Assembly: GCA_964624585.1 (NCBI GenBank)
Contig: CAZUXE010000018.1
Coordinates: 1-29,562 of the forward strand
DNA from: CAZUXE01 sp964624585
GTDB lineage: Bacteria; Hydrothermota; Tepidihabitantia; B3-TA06
Direction of reading: 5' to 3'
Length of the DNA stretch: 29,562 nt
A program made the position numbers and the translations under genes. A model generated the notes under the pieces. It worked only from the letters and a program-made list of their open reading frames with translations, was not told where the DNA came from and did no database searches. Shown one piece after another: positions 15,308-22,785 of the stretch; the stretch's first letter is position 1, and each line of letters starts with the position of its first letter.

Positions 15308-16018
15308 ATGTCTCTTGAATCTTCAGCTAAATTGCCGCGTCATATTGCCATAATTATGGACGGTAATGGTCGGTGGGCAAAGAAACGACTAATGCCCAGA
15401 ATTATGGGGCATCGTGAGGGAATACGTAGGGTAAGAGAGATTGTGCGGGCTTGTGGTGAGTTAGGAATAGCTTACTTAACACTTTATACATTCTCTACAG
15501 AAAACTGGCGTCGTTCGGAGACAGAAGTTTCCGAATTAATGAAAATGCTTGCTCGTTTGTTGCTATCTGAAATAGAAGAACTTGACAAGAACAATGTTCG
15601 TTTTGAAGCGATTGGTCGTCTTGATGCCTTGCCTTCAGAAGTTCAGAAAGGTCTTAGAGAAATGAGAGACAGACTAGCTTCTAATACCGGTTTAGTTTTA
15701 GTGCTTGCCTTAAATTATGGAGGGAGGCAGGAGATTCTTGATATGGCCTTAGCTGTATCAAAAAATGTCGCTGAACTTAACTCAGTAGATATAGAAAGCT
15801 TCAGCAGGTATCAATATCTTTCTGAGCTGCCTAATCCGGACTTACTTATAAGAACCGGTGGTGAAAAAAGGATATCGAATTTTCTTCTTTGGCAAATCGC
15901 ATATACCGAATTATACTTTACCGATGTACTTTGGCCGGAATTTAATAAAGAAAAACTAATGTATGCGCTTGAAGATTATTCAAAGCGGGAAAGACGGTTT
16001 GGTGGAATTGAAGAGTAA
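15308..16018 (+). CDS. uppS: Isoprenyl transferase (undecaprenyl diphosphate synthase)
   Basis: 236 residues of the cis-prenyltransferase family. HIAIIMDGNGRWAKKR holds the catalytic Asp and the diphosphate-binding residues, followed by GHREGIRRVREIV, YTFSTENWRRS, LNYGGRQEI and the C-terminal PDLLIRTGGEKRISNFLLWQ and ELYF. It condenses IPP onto farnesyl-PP to make the C55 lipid carrier for peptidoglycan and O-antigen. The frr-uppS-cdsA order is conserved in many bacteria. Its 3' end overlaps the probable cdsA start. Confidence 0.97.
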   Translation: MSLESSAKLPRHIAIIMDGNGRWAKKRLMPRIMGHREGIRRVREIVRACGELGIAYLTLYTFSTENWRRSETEVSELMKMLARLLLSEIEELDKNNVRFEAIGRLDALPSEVQKGLREMRDRLASNTGLVLVLALNYGGRQEILDMALAVSKNVAELNSVDIESFSRYQYLSELPNPDLLIRTGGEKRISNFLLWQIAYTELYFTDVLWPEFNKEKLMYALEDYSKRERRFGGIEE

Positions 16019-16841
16019 GACTTTTCAAGGTAAAGAGAATACTATAAAAACCAGAGCCTTACTATGGATTCTTCTGATACCTGCGATCTTGGCTGTTATG
16101 GCCGCTCCTTTATGGATAGCCGCTCTGTTTGCACTTTTGTGGATATTGGCCGCTTCGCTTGAGTTCCTTACACTGTATATTAAGCCATTTAAGTTTTTTC
16201 ATGCTATCTTTTTGCTTGGGCCTGCGCTTATTTGGGCATATACTCTGTTAGTAATTCCATTTTCTTTTCCCAGTTTCTTATTTGTCGCCCTTATCCTGCA
16301 GGTTTTTTTATGGTTGTTGATATTTCCGAATAAACATAATCTGCTTTTGCCAATCATGATAGTACCTATATATCTGGGTTTTATTCCAGCTCATCTGGTG
16401 CTTTTGAAACAAGAAGCAATTGCCGCTTCGTATTCCTATGTATGGCTGATATTTCCATTTATAGTAATTTGGATTCACGATACCTCTGCGTATTTTTTTG
16501 GAATGATGTTTGGACGAACTCCGCTTATTCCGAAAATATCTCCCAAGAAAACTGTGGAAGGGTTTGTTTTAGGAGCTATTGCTTCCACTGGAGCAGGGAT
16601 AGTTTTATCTGTTTTATTTTTACCCAACCAAAAATGGTGGCTTGCCGGCATTATGGCTTTTTTGGTAACTGTTGCAGGAGTTATGGGTGATCTCCTGGAA
16701 TCAGCTTTGAAACGTGAAAGAGGTGTAAAGAACTCTTCGGAAATACTTGGTGGTCACGGAGGATTTTTAGATAGAATTGATAGCCTTATTTTCGGGGTTG
16801 CTGTGTATTACTATCTTCACTTTTTCTTGAAGAGTCTATGA
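16002..16841 (+). CDS. cdsA: Phosphatidate cytidylyltransferase (CDP-diglyceride synthase)
   Basis: About 280 residues, multi-spanning inner-membrane enzyme making CDP-diacylglycerol from CTP and phosphatidate. Hydrophobic helices fill the N-terminal two thirds. The C-terminal signature runs ESALKRERGVKNSSEILGG then HGGFLDRIDSL. The start is uncertain: GTG 16002 or TTG 16008 look best, and an in-frame ATG at 15963 would overlap uppS by 56 bp. The signature normally reads K-D after the KR pair; here it is K-N (codon AAC at 16731-16733), a change at a residue linked to metal binding in the family. Confidence 0.92.
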   Translation: MELKSKTFQGKENTIKTRALLWILLIPAILAVMAAPLWIAALFALLWILAASLEFLTLYIKPFKFFHAIFLLGPALIWAYTLLVIPFSFPSFLFVALILQVFLWLLIFPNKHNLLLPIMIVPIYLGFIPAHLVLLKQEAIAASYSYVWLIFPFIVIWIHDTSAYFFGMMFGRTPLIPKISPKKTVEGFVLGAIASTGAGIVLSVLFLPNQKWWLAGIMAFLVTVAGVMGDLLESALKRERGVKNSSEILGGHGGFLDRIDSLIFGVAVYYYLHFFLKSL

Positions 16842-17689
16842 AAATTAAAGCTGCGCTTTCAATTCTGTTTTCCTTATGTTTCTTCGCTTGCCAAAAGTTG
16901 GAGAGAAGTGTTGAAGGTTCTGTTGAATCGCATTTTAGCGCTCAGGATGGAATTGAATGGGTTGTTGAAAGGGAAATAGATAGAGCGGTAGACTATATTG
17001 ATGCCGCTGTGTATACATTTACCTCTCGTCCTCTGGCGCAGGCTTTAGTGGATGCGCACAATAGGGGAGTAGAGGTAAGGCTTGTTCTTGACCCATCAAG
17101 TGCATCTTCAAGTTATGGTAAGGCCACTTACTTATATAATAATGGTATTGAAATAAAAATAGAGAAAGGCGCTGGCTTAATGCACCATAAGTTTTTACTC
17201 ATTGACGATAGTGTTTTAATCACCGGTTCCTTCAACTGGACAGCTTCGGCGGAATCTATCAATGATGAGAATATCATTCTTTTGAAGGGTTTTCCTTCTA
17301 CGTTTCGTTCCTATATGGGCGAATTTAAAAGACTTTGGGGAGATGGAAGAACTTATACTGGAAAACTTCCAGAAGTATGTGATTTATCAGCCTTGGATGT
17401 TAGCGCTTTGAGAAAGAATGTTGGTAACAAAGTTAAAGTTTGCGGCAAGGTCATTAGGGTTGGACATTCCAGAACTTCCGAGACCTATTTTATAGATTTT
17501 ACTAAAAATAGAAAGGGGTTTACAGCAGTGATATTCCCATCAGCCCTCGAAAAATTTGAAGTTCTTGGACTAGAGATAGAAGATTATAAGGGGGAGTATG
17601 TGGCAATATCGGGTGAACTTATTGAGCATCCCAAGTATGGCTTGGAGATAATAGTTGAAGCTCCGTTCCAGATACAGATATTGAAATAA
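16838..17689 (+). CDS. Phospholipase D-like lipoprotein with C-terminal OB-fold-like domain
   Basis: 283 residues. The N-terminal signal ends FFAC with Cys18, a relaxed lipobox. Residues about 30-170 form a single PLD (HKD) domain with H116, K118 and D123 followed by GSFNWT. One HKD copy is typical of Nuc-type nucleases, which dimerise to complete the site. Residues about 190-283 look like an OB-fold nucleic-acid-binding module (VGNKVKVCGKVIRVGHS onward). A surface-anchored nuclease is more likely than a phospholipase, but substrate is unknown. It overlaps cdsA (ATGA) and ends the long operon. Confidence 0.82.
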   Translation: MKIKAALSILFSLCFFACQKLERSVEGSVESHFSAQDGIEWVVEREIDRAVDYIDAAVYTFTSRPLAQALVDAHNRGVEVRLVLDPSSASSSYGKATYLYNNGIEIKIEKGAGLMHHKFLLIDDSVLITGSFNWTASAESINDENIILLKGFPSTFRSYMGEFKRLWGDGRTYTGKLPEVCDLSALDVSALRKNVGNKVKVCGKVIRVGHSRTSETYFIDFTKNRKGFTAVIFPSALEKFEVLGLEIEDYKGEYVAISGELIEHPKYGLEIIVEAPFQIQILK

Positions 17690-17723
17690 AATATCTACGG
17701 ATTTATCGTTTACTTGAAATAAG

Positions 17724-17755
17724 AAAAGCGGTGGATATACCACCGCTTTTTTTTT
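17724..17755. terminator. Bidirectional rho-independent terminator
   Basis: AAAAGCGGTGG (17724-17734) and CCACCGCTTTT (17740-17750) form an 11-bp stem with an ATATA loop. T-runs follow on the plus strand (through 17755), and the A-run on the left serves as a U-tract for the minus strand. It lies between the convergent PLD-OB gene and the minus-strand lipoprotein gene, so it probably ends both the ribosomal superoperon and the DUF3857 operon. Confidence 0.92.
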
Positions 17756-17775
17756 GATAAATTCTATTTTGGCGT

Positions 17776-19851
17776 TTACTTGATTTTAAGTACTATCGGT
17801 TTCTGACTAAGCCTGGCCATGCTTGTTACAATTTTCTGATACTGAGAATAGTCTTGAGAGGGGATAAGAGGGGTTTCTGTTTTGAAGCTTTCATTAAATT
17901 GTAAAGTAGTTTGTGTGGGGTGCTGGAAGGAAGCGGTGTAGGAGTCGTATTTATTCTTAACGGAAATATCCTTTGGATAGTAGATTAGCCGAGAAGCTGG
18001 GGGGAATTTAATGGTTAGACTCAAAATTTTCGACCTTCTTATTTCTCTATCAATAGGGTAGATCCTTTCAGTTGCTCCTGCTAAAAATGCGGAGTGTTTA
18101 ACTCCAGGTAGGTTAAATATAAGGTATTTCCCTGCTTTGATTGCATAGTTAGGTATGACTAAAGTTAATGCGTAAGATATGTTTGAATTTAGAGGTTCTA
18201 TACCCTTAAACTTGAATGATTTAAGAATGGCGTTGGGATGTATTGTTGTTGCGAGGTCTTCTGCTTCTTGCTTTAATTCGGGTGGGCTGAGGGTTTTCAA
18301 ATAGGATTTCCATTCTACTGAATTTTTGCCATTAAACTTAACGGTTACTGTTAATTTAAGTGAACCATTGTTTAAGAGTTTTGCGTTCATTTTTGTAATA
18401 GTTGCTTCTTTGCTAGCCGGATTCAAAGGTGTTTTTTTAAGTTTACCTGTGGTTATTGAGAGTCCCATAGCGTCTTGCTCCAGCAGGGTAGCAAATGTTA
18501 CGTTTGGTCTTGGGTCAAGGTAGATATTATCTTGAAATAAAACAAGGGCATGATTCAGTTGTTCCAAACATGGGAAGGTTGGAATAAGCTTACCAGTATT
18601 GCGGGTTCGTATAAGAATTAAGTCAGATTCTAATCCTGCTTGTTGCATCATGGAATAAAGTAGCCAGGCTCTATCAAGGTTGTTGGCGAATTTACGTTTC
18701 AAAACAATATTTGCTGGAGTTGGAATGTATGAAAACTTGGGATAGACAGGGCCTGCTGCTCTTATAGTTGTAGCTACGAAATTGTATAAGGCCTTAGCTT
18801 TTTCTTGATTAGACTTTAAGTTTGAGACCAATGAATCAACAGTAGTTGTTAAAAGTTTGCTCGTATTTTCAGGCAATGAGTTTCTCATAATCGAAGCTAT
18901 TTTATGCCAGTCTTGCTTAGCAGCTATTATAAAACGCGGTAGGTAATCGGCTTTAGGCGGTGTTTGACGTTCGGCTCTTAGGGGAGGTCTATCCTTAATT
19001 GTCCAAATGGTTGTTTCCATGCCTTGTTTTGTTTCTTTACGAGGAGAGGGGATTTTATCGCTTGATACATATACTGCTAGAGGCGTATTGGACGGTTTAG
19101 TTACTTTGATAATTTCAGTAAGGGTTGGTTGATTGTCGGAAAGTATAATCTCTTCTGCTATTGGATGAATGGAATCTACAGTGTTTTGAACTGTAGAAAA
19201 TTTGAAGTCTAAAATTGACCCTAAGCGTGATTCTGGGACTGCAATTTGTAACTGCATTTCGTTGCTATACTCTGATGGAGCAGGATAGCGGCTAGTGCGA
19301 TTTATAGCCGCTTCTCTTATGTGAGTAACTTTACCGTCAGGACTTATGCTGCGAGCAAAATCAAGCTTTGCATAGGCTCTGTCTGCAAGGTAGTTCCAGG
19401 TGTTGTTTGCTGCAAGTCCTTTTCCAGATTCAGCGGTAACGAGTCTGATAATTCTTGTAGATTTTTCAAAACTTCCGTCTTTTTTGAGAATAAAATTGTG
19501 TTCCACATATAGATTTATGTATTTTGCATCTGTTGGAGGAACTTTTGTATTGCTAAGAATATCTTTAAGTACGGGGTCATCAATATCTTTGTAGGTTTGC
19601 CAGTTTTCTCCATCTCTGGGGGCGGGTAAGTCAATACTTCTTATTTCTTTTATAGGGAGGGCAAGCTTGGTATCTTTTGTAGTAAATAGTAAGCTATCTT
19701 GAGTTATAGATTCAAGATTTCCTGTAACCTCTTCTCCAGATGCTAAATACAGCACATCGTGACTTGTGCGAACAGTTTGCTTGCATGCAAGAAAACCTGT
19801 GGTGGCAATAAGTAGAAATGCGATAGGTAAACGATTTATTAAGCGTTTCAT
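17776..19851 (-). CDS. DUF3857/transglutaminase-like lipoprotein, catalytic Cys lost
   Basis: 691 residues. The signal peptide ends GFLAC with Cys23, a probable lipoprotein. A short beta segment (about 34-75), a DUF3857-like beta domain (about 105-290), a transglutaminase-like core (about 330-450) and a C-terminal beta region follow, paralogous to the upstream gene. Aligning the core to that protein (GDCTDKA) gives A-N-N-L-D-R-A at 389-395, so the nucleophile Cys is Asn391. His434 and Asp446 remain. It is probably not a working transglutaminase and may bind peptides or scaffold its partner. Its start overlaps the upstream stop by one base (TAATG). Confidence 0.82.
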   Translation of the reverse strand: MKRLINRLPIAFLLIATTGFLACKQTVRTSHDVLYLASGEEVTGNLESITQDSLLFTTKDTKLALPIKEIRSIDLPAPRDGENWQTYKDIDDPVLKDILSNTKVPPTDAKYINLYVEHNFILKKDGSFEKSTRIIRLVTAESGKGLAANNTWNYLADRAYAKLDFARSISPDGKVTHIREAAINRTSRYPAPSEYSNEMQLQIAVPESRLGSILDFKFSTVQNTVDSIHPIAEEIILSDNQPTLTEIIKVTKPSNTPLAVYVSSDKIPSPRKETKQGMETTIWTIKDRPPLRAERQTPPKADYLPRFIIAAKQDWHKIASIMRNSLPENTSKLLTTTVDSLVSNLKSNQEKAKALYNFVATTIRAAGPVYPKFSYIPTPANIVLKRKFANNLDRAWLLYSMMQQAGLESDLILIRTRNTGKLIPTFPCLEQLNHALVLFQDNIYLDPRPNVTFATLLEQDAMGLSITTGKLKKTPLNPASKEATITKMNAKLLNNGSLKLTVTVKFNGKNSVEWKSYLKTLSPPELKQEAEDLATTIHPNAILKSFKFKGIEPLNSNISYALTLVIPNYAIKAGKYLIFNLPGVKHSAFLAGATERIYPIDREIRRSKILSLTIKFPPASRLIYYPKDISVKNKYDSYTASFQHPTQTTLQFNESFKTETPLIPSQDYSQYQKIVTSMARLSQKPIVLKIK

Positions 19852-21935
19852 TATCTACCTCCTTCTCGTATAACTAGAATTGGTTTCTTATGATAATTTG
19901 TTATCAAATTGAGGGTTTTGCGATATGTAGAGTAGGCTCCTGGTTGAATAATTCGCACTCTTCTTGCGTAAAAATCGTGAAAACTTATAACGTTGTTAGG
20001 CCCTAGAGTATAAGTCCCTTTATATGAAACTTCGGGAAGTTTAAGTTCTATAGGTTCAGGAAGATAATCAACTGTCCAACTACTTGGCAATTTCAAGGTA
20101 AAATTATGCTTTATGCCTTCGCTGGAATAATAGGTGAGCGGCAGTGTTCTTTTTTCCAAACTAACTTCGTCAAAGACCAGGCGTCTTCGCGCTTCGGGAA
20201 GATTAATTATCACAATAGGATCTGCGAAGGTTACATAATTAGGAATACGGTAGTGGATTTTCAGACTGAGTTGTTTATCTAAATCCTCAAGATTAACTAA
20301 CTCGTAATCTATAAGTTCAGCATCAGGTGATTCAGATTTTACCATTTGCTCAAATCGCATTCTTCTGTCTTCTTCTCTTGAGAGATAATTCCAGAAGTAG
20401 CGTAATCCGGTTTCGTAATCGCCAACATAAAAGCTTTGATATTCTACATCAAGGTTGCCTTTATCGTCAATTTCCATATCCAGATTATATTCACGAAGCT
20501 GTTGTTCAACTGTGGGAACAGGAATTATTTCAACTTTGCGTTTTTGAGAATTGACTGCATATACGCCGTGATCTGCTGAATTAAATGCTGGATATCTTGA
20601 GAATCCACCGTTAGATGAACCTGTGGCATCAAGATAAAAATTGGTATCTGCTAAAAAGACTTCAGTAATACAATGGTTGCCATAATATCCTGGAATTTCC
20701 GGATCAAGTAATGGTATTTCATTGTTTGTACCAACATATACTGGATCAGCGTCTATACCTTGAGACCTAAGCATTGTTGCAAAAAGATTCGCCTTATCAG
20801 TGCAGTCGCCAAAACCTTGTTCTAGTGTGAACTGAGCTGGATGGCCCGATACACCTGATGATGCCGAGCCTTTAATGGAGATGTAGCGTATATTTTGTTG
20901 AATCCAGTGATAAATTGCGGCAATTTTGTCATGATTATCTTCAGCTCTTGCAGTTAGGTTATCTGATAATTCCTGTATTTCCGGAGTTACTTTGAGTCGT
21001 TCATCTTGAAATGCCTTGTACCAGTCATGAATAGTGTTCCAGTTTTTTTGATTAGTTGTTTCAAGATGCATTGTAAATTCTCCGGTGGGGGGTGAATTAG
21101 GTTCCGGTACGTAAGGAGTTACGTTTCGCGTTTCCCAAACATATATTTTCCTACCGTTAACGGTTGAAACTTTAGGTTTAGATATTTCTTTGGGCATATT
21201 GTAGGTTTTCCAATGCAAGAATTCATCTTCAGGTAGGTCTATTGTAAATCGTGACCAAACAAAAGGGTCTTCGCCTTGAAAGTTATAGCCTGCTTCAAAT
21301 ATTTCCTTGTTCCACGGATTATAGCGTATATTCTCGTACGAGTATTCAAGAATGTCTCCAACTTCTACTCCCGGAATAGTAAAGGTGAGCCATTTGCCTT
21401 TTCCGAAAAATACTACATCTTCACGCGGTGGGGTCTCAACTTTAACAGTAGCTAAATCCAAATTGACCACTTTCCCGTTTGGCTTAATGACCCTTGCGAA
21501 ATGAATTTTGATTTCGTTATCCCCTTCCCTGAAGTAACCGCGGAAGGTAGCAATATTTTTTCTTGACTCAGACTGAATCATATAAGCCATATGATATGAA
21601 TAAGAGCGTGTACCGTCATCATATAAGGTATTCTTACCGTCATCAATTAAAAGGATTCCTTTGGCATTGGGGAAGCGTTTAATAGCCTTTTTTGCCACGG
21701 CTAAAATTTCTTTGACATCTTGTCCCGTGTTGATAGCGCCGGTTTCTTGGGCGGCATTGGCGGAAAATATTATTTCCTTAATGTCTCCTCTTGGCAAGGT
21801 ATCTTGTTGGGTCATAAAATATTTGCCGTTGAATTCAACGATGTCTGTTTCAATTAATCGACCATCGTGAAGTTCAAGCTTAGCTGCAAATATTGTAGTT
21901 GCAATGGATATAATTGATAATATCCAAACTCTCAT
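19851..21935 (-). CDS. Exported DUF3857/transglutaminase-domain protein (intact triad)
   Basis: 694 residues with a cleavable signal peptide (residues 1-18, ending FAA). A small N-terminal beta module (HDGRLIETDIVEFNGKYF) precedes a DUF3857-like domain (about 90-280), a transglutaminase-like core (about 305-440) and a DUF3858-like C-terminal beta domain. The triad is intact: Cys378 in GFGDCTDKA, His421 in GNHCITEV, Asp436 in YLDATGS. Such proteins are periplasmic; proteins of this architecture are common in Bacteroidota and relatives, and their substrates are mostly unknown. A GGAGG site precedes the ATG. First gene of a two-gene minus-strand operon. Confidence 0.85.
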   Translation of the reverse strand: MRVWILSIISIATTIFAAKLELHDGRLIETDIVEFNGKYFMTQQDTLPRGDIKEIIFSANAAQETGAINTGQDVKEILAVAKKAIKRFPNAKGILLIDDGKNTLYDDGTRSYSYHMAYMIQSESRKNIATFRGYFREGDNEIKIHFARVIKPNGKVVNLDLATVKVETPPREDVVFFGKGKWLTFTIPGVEVGDILEYSYENIRYNPWNKEIFEAGYNFQGEDPFVWSRFTIDLPEDEFLHWKTYNMPKEISKPKVSTVNGRKIYVWETRNVTPYVPEPNSPPTGEFTMHLETTNQKNWNTIHDWYKAFQDERLKVTPEIQELSDNLTARAEDNHDKIAAIYHWIQQNIRYISIKGSASSGVSGHPAQFTLEQGFGDCTDKANLFATMLRSQGIDADPVYVGTNNEIPLLDPEIPGYYGNHCITEVFLADTNFYLDATGSSNGGFSRYPAFNSADHGVYAVNSQKRKVEIIPVPTVEQQLREYNLDMEIDDKGNLDVEYQSFYVGDYETGLRYFWNYLSREEDRRMRFEQMVKSESPDAELIDYELVNLEDLDKQLSLKIHYRIPNYVTFADPIVIINLPEARRRLVFDEVSLEKRTLPLTYYSSEGIKHNFTLKLPSSWTVDYLPEPIELKLPEVSYKGTYTLGPNNVISFHDFYARRVRIIQPGAYSTYRKTLNLITNYHKKPILVIREGGR

Positions 21936-22009
21936 AAAGCCTCCAGCTTGGTATGTTACTTGTAATTTTTTTGCACAATTCTAGAGTGCGAGCTATTAGG
22001 TTATCAAAG

Positions 22010-22037
22010 ATTTTAAGCTAAAGAACAAAGGAGTCAA
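22010..22037 (-). promoter_or_regulatory. Sigma-70-type promoter for the DUF3857 operon
   Basis: On the minus strand, TTGACT (22037-22032) is followed after 16 bp by TAAAAT (22015-22010), a near-consensus pair. Transcription would begin near 22003 and leave a leader of about 68 nt before the start codon at 21935. It is the only strong minus-strand candidate I found in the gap. Confidence 0.65.
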
Positions 22038-22118
22038 GCTGTACTGTAATAAGTTAGCATAGTTTTTTGATGACTGTTATTTTAAGATCTTGAATTGCTA
22101 ATACCTGCTTTGATTACC

Positions 22119-22146
22119 TTGACATAGCGATATCTTTAACTATAAT
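22119..22146 (+). promoter_or_regulatory. Perfect-consensus sigma-70 promoter
   Basis: TTGACA (22119-22124) and TATAAT (22141-22146) match both consensus hexamers exactly with a 16-bp spacer. The predicted start is near 22153. It should drive strong transcription of the 85-aa Cys-rich gene at 22271 through a leader of about 115 nt. Confidence 0.85.
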
Positions 22147-22164
22147 CTAAATTGGGGAAGTAGG

Positions 22165-22200
22165 ATGAATGCAACGAGCAATACCCGAATCACGGAATAG
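22165..22200 (+). CDS. Possible 11-aa leader peptide
   Basis: ATG at 22165 lies 5 bases after GGGGAAG and opens an 11-codon frame, MNATSNTRITE, ending TAG at 22200. It lies wholly inside the predicted 5' leader of the Cys-rich gene, 70 nt upstream of that gene's start. Three of its eleven residues are Thr, too few to argue for attenuation. It may be a chance frame or an upstream ORF that tunes the downstream gene. Confidence 0.25.
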   Translation: MNATSNTRITE

Positions 22201-22270
22201 TTGAAATTCAAACATAATAGACATATATGATTGGATAAATAAGTATAATTTAATTTAAGGAGGCTTAATT

Positions 22271-22528
22271 ATGACAATAGGAGCACAATCAACTTGTAGA
22301 CATGTTTATTTACACGTAGACAGAAGGTTTCACTCACATGGTCGAGGCGATGGTTTTGAACCAGTGTGGAAATGCTCACTTAAAAAGAAACAACTTGATG
22401 AAGTATGTGGAAAACTGACAAGCGCTGGTTTAATAAGCTCTTGCCACACAGAAGAGTGTCCTTTAGCGACAGCCCAGTACACATCGTGGGATAAGTGTCC
22501 TCTCTATACTCCGAAAAGGAAAAAATAG
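22271..22528 (+). CDS. Small Cys-rich protein of unknown function
   Basis: 85 residues, basic, no signal peptide or membrane segment. Start is firm: TAAGGAGG lies 7 nt before ATG. Cysteines are at 9, 35, 46, 58, 63 and 76, with histidines near the first (CRHVYLH; HSHGRGDG). The C-terminal half has SCHTEECPLA and WDKCPLYTPKRKK. The spacing suggests a metal site (zinc or iron-sulphur) or disulfides, but I recognise no family. It is a stand-alone unit with a perfect promoter and a strong terminator, so it is probably well expressed. Confidence 0.75.
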   Translation: MTIGAQSTCRHVYLHVDRRFHSHGRGDGFEPVWKCSLKKKQLDEVCGKLTSAGLISSCHTEECPLATAQYTSWDKCPLYTPKRKK

Positions 22529-22547
22529 AGTAGAGTTTCTTGAATTT

Positions 22548-22577
22548 GCCGCAGGAGATAAGCCTGCGGCTTTTTTT
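22548..22577 (+). terminator. Rho-independent terminator of the Cys-rich gene
   Basis: GCCGCAGG (22548-22555) pairs with CCTGCGGC (22563-22570) across a 7-nt loop, followed by seven T residues. It lies 20 bp after the stop codon of the 85-aa gene and isolates it from mtaD. Confidence 0.93.
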
Positions 22578-22765
22578 GTTCCTTTCTGCCCGCAGTTTGT
22601 GCAGCTATGTTATGTAGATAGTAGGCTTGTAAAAGTTATTCGCTCTTCCTAAATCCCTTTTATTCTTTTTGGGGTATTTCCTACCATTATTCCTTGTGTG
22701 CTATGCAAACATCCCATCGCTTCTTACTTTAAGGGTAGTAAAGCTTTAGCTTGACTTTGACAGGC

Positions 22766-22780
22766 TATAATGATATCATT
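22766..22780 (+). promoter_or_regulatory. mtaD -10 box overlapped by a 12-bp palindrome
   Basis: TATAAT (22766-22771) is an exact -10 hexamer 14 bp before the mtaD ATG. No good -35 lies at the right distance; the nearby TTGACT and TTGACA are too close. The perfect palindrome AATGATATCATT (22769-22780) overlaps the hexamer and the predicted transcription start. This suggests an operator for a dimeric repressor, or an activator-dependent promoter. Nothing else of note lies between the terminator and this site (22578-22742). Confidence 0.5.
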
Positions 22781-22785
22781 GCTTG

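Larger units (their letters stand above)
21936..22270. other. Divergent intergenic region
   Basis: This 335-bp gap separates the minus-strand DUF3857 operon from the plus-strand Cys-rich gene. It holds a minus-strand promoter (22010-22037), a perfect plus-strand promoter (22119-22146) and a leader of about 115 nt with an 11-codon ORF. The two -35 elements face away from each other about 80 bp apart. I see no long repeats or tRNA-like structure in it. Confidence 0.7.

Noticed and set aside
22244..22249. Second TATAAT just before the Cys-rich gene as main promoter
   Set aside because: The best -35-like sequence (TAGACA) is 20 bp away; the perfect promoter at 22119 is far stronger. It is kept only as a possible secondary start.
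22751..22762. TTGACT and TTGACA as -35 elements for mtaD
   Set aside because: They are 9 and 3 bp from TATAAT, much too close; pairing with downstream hexamers gives only weak matches at the start codon.
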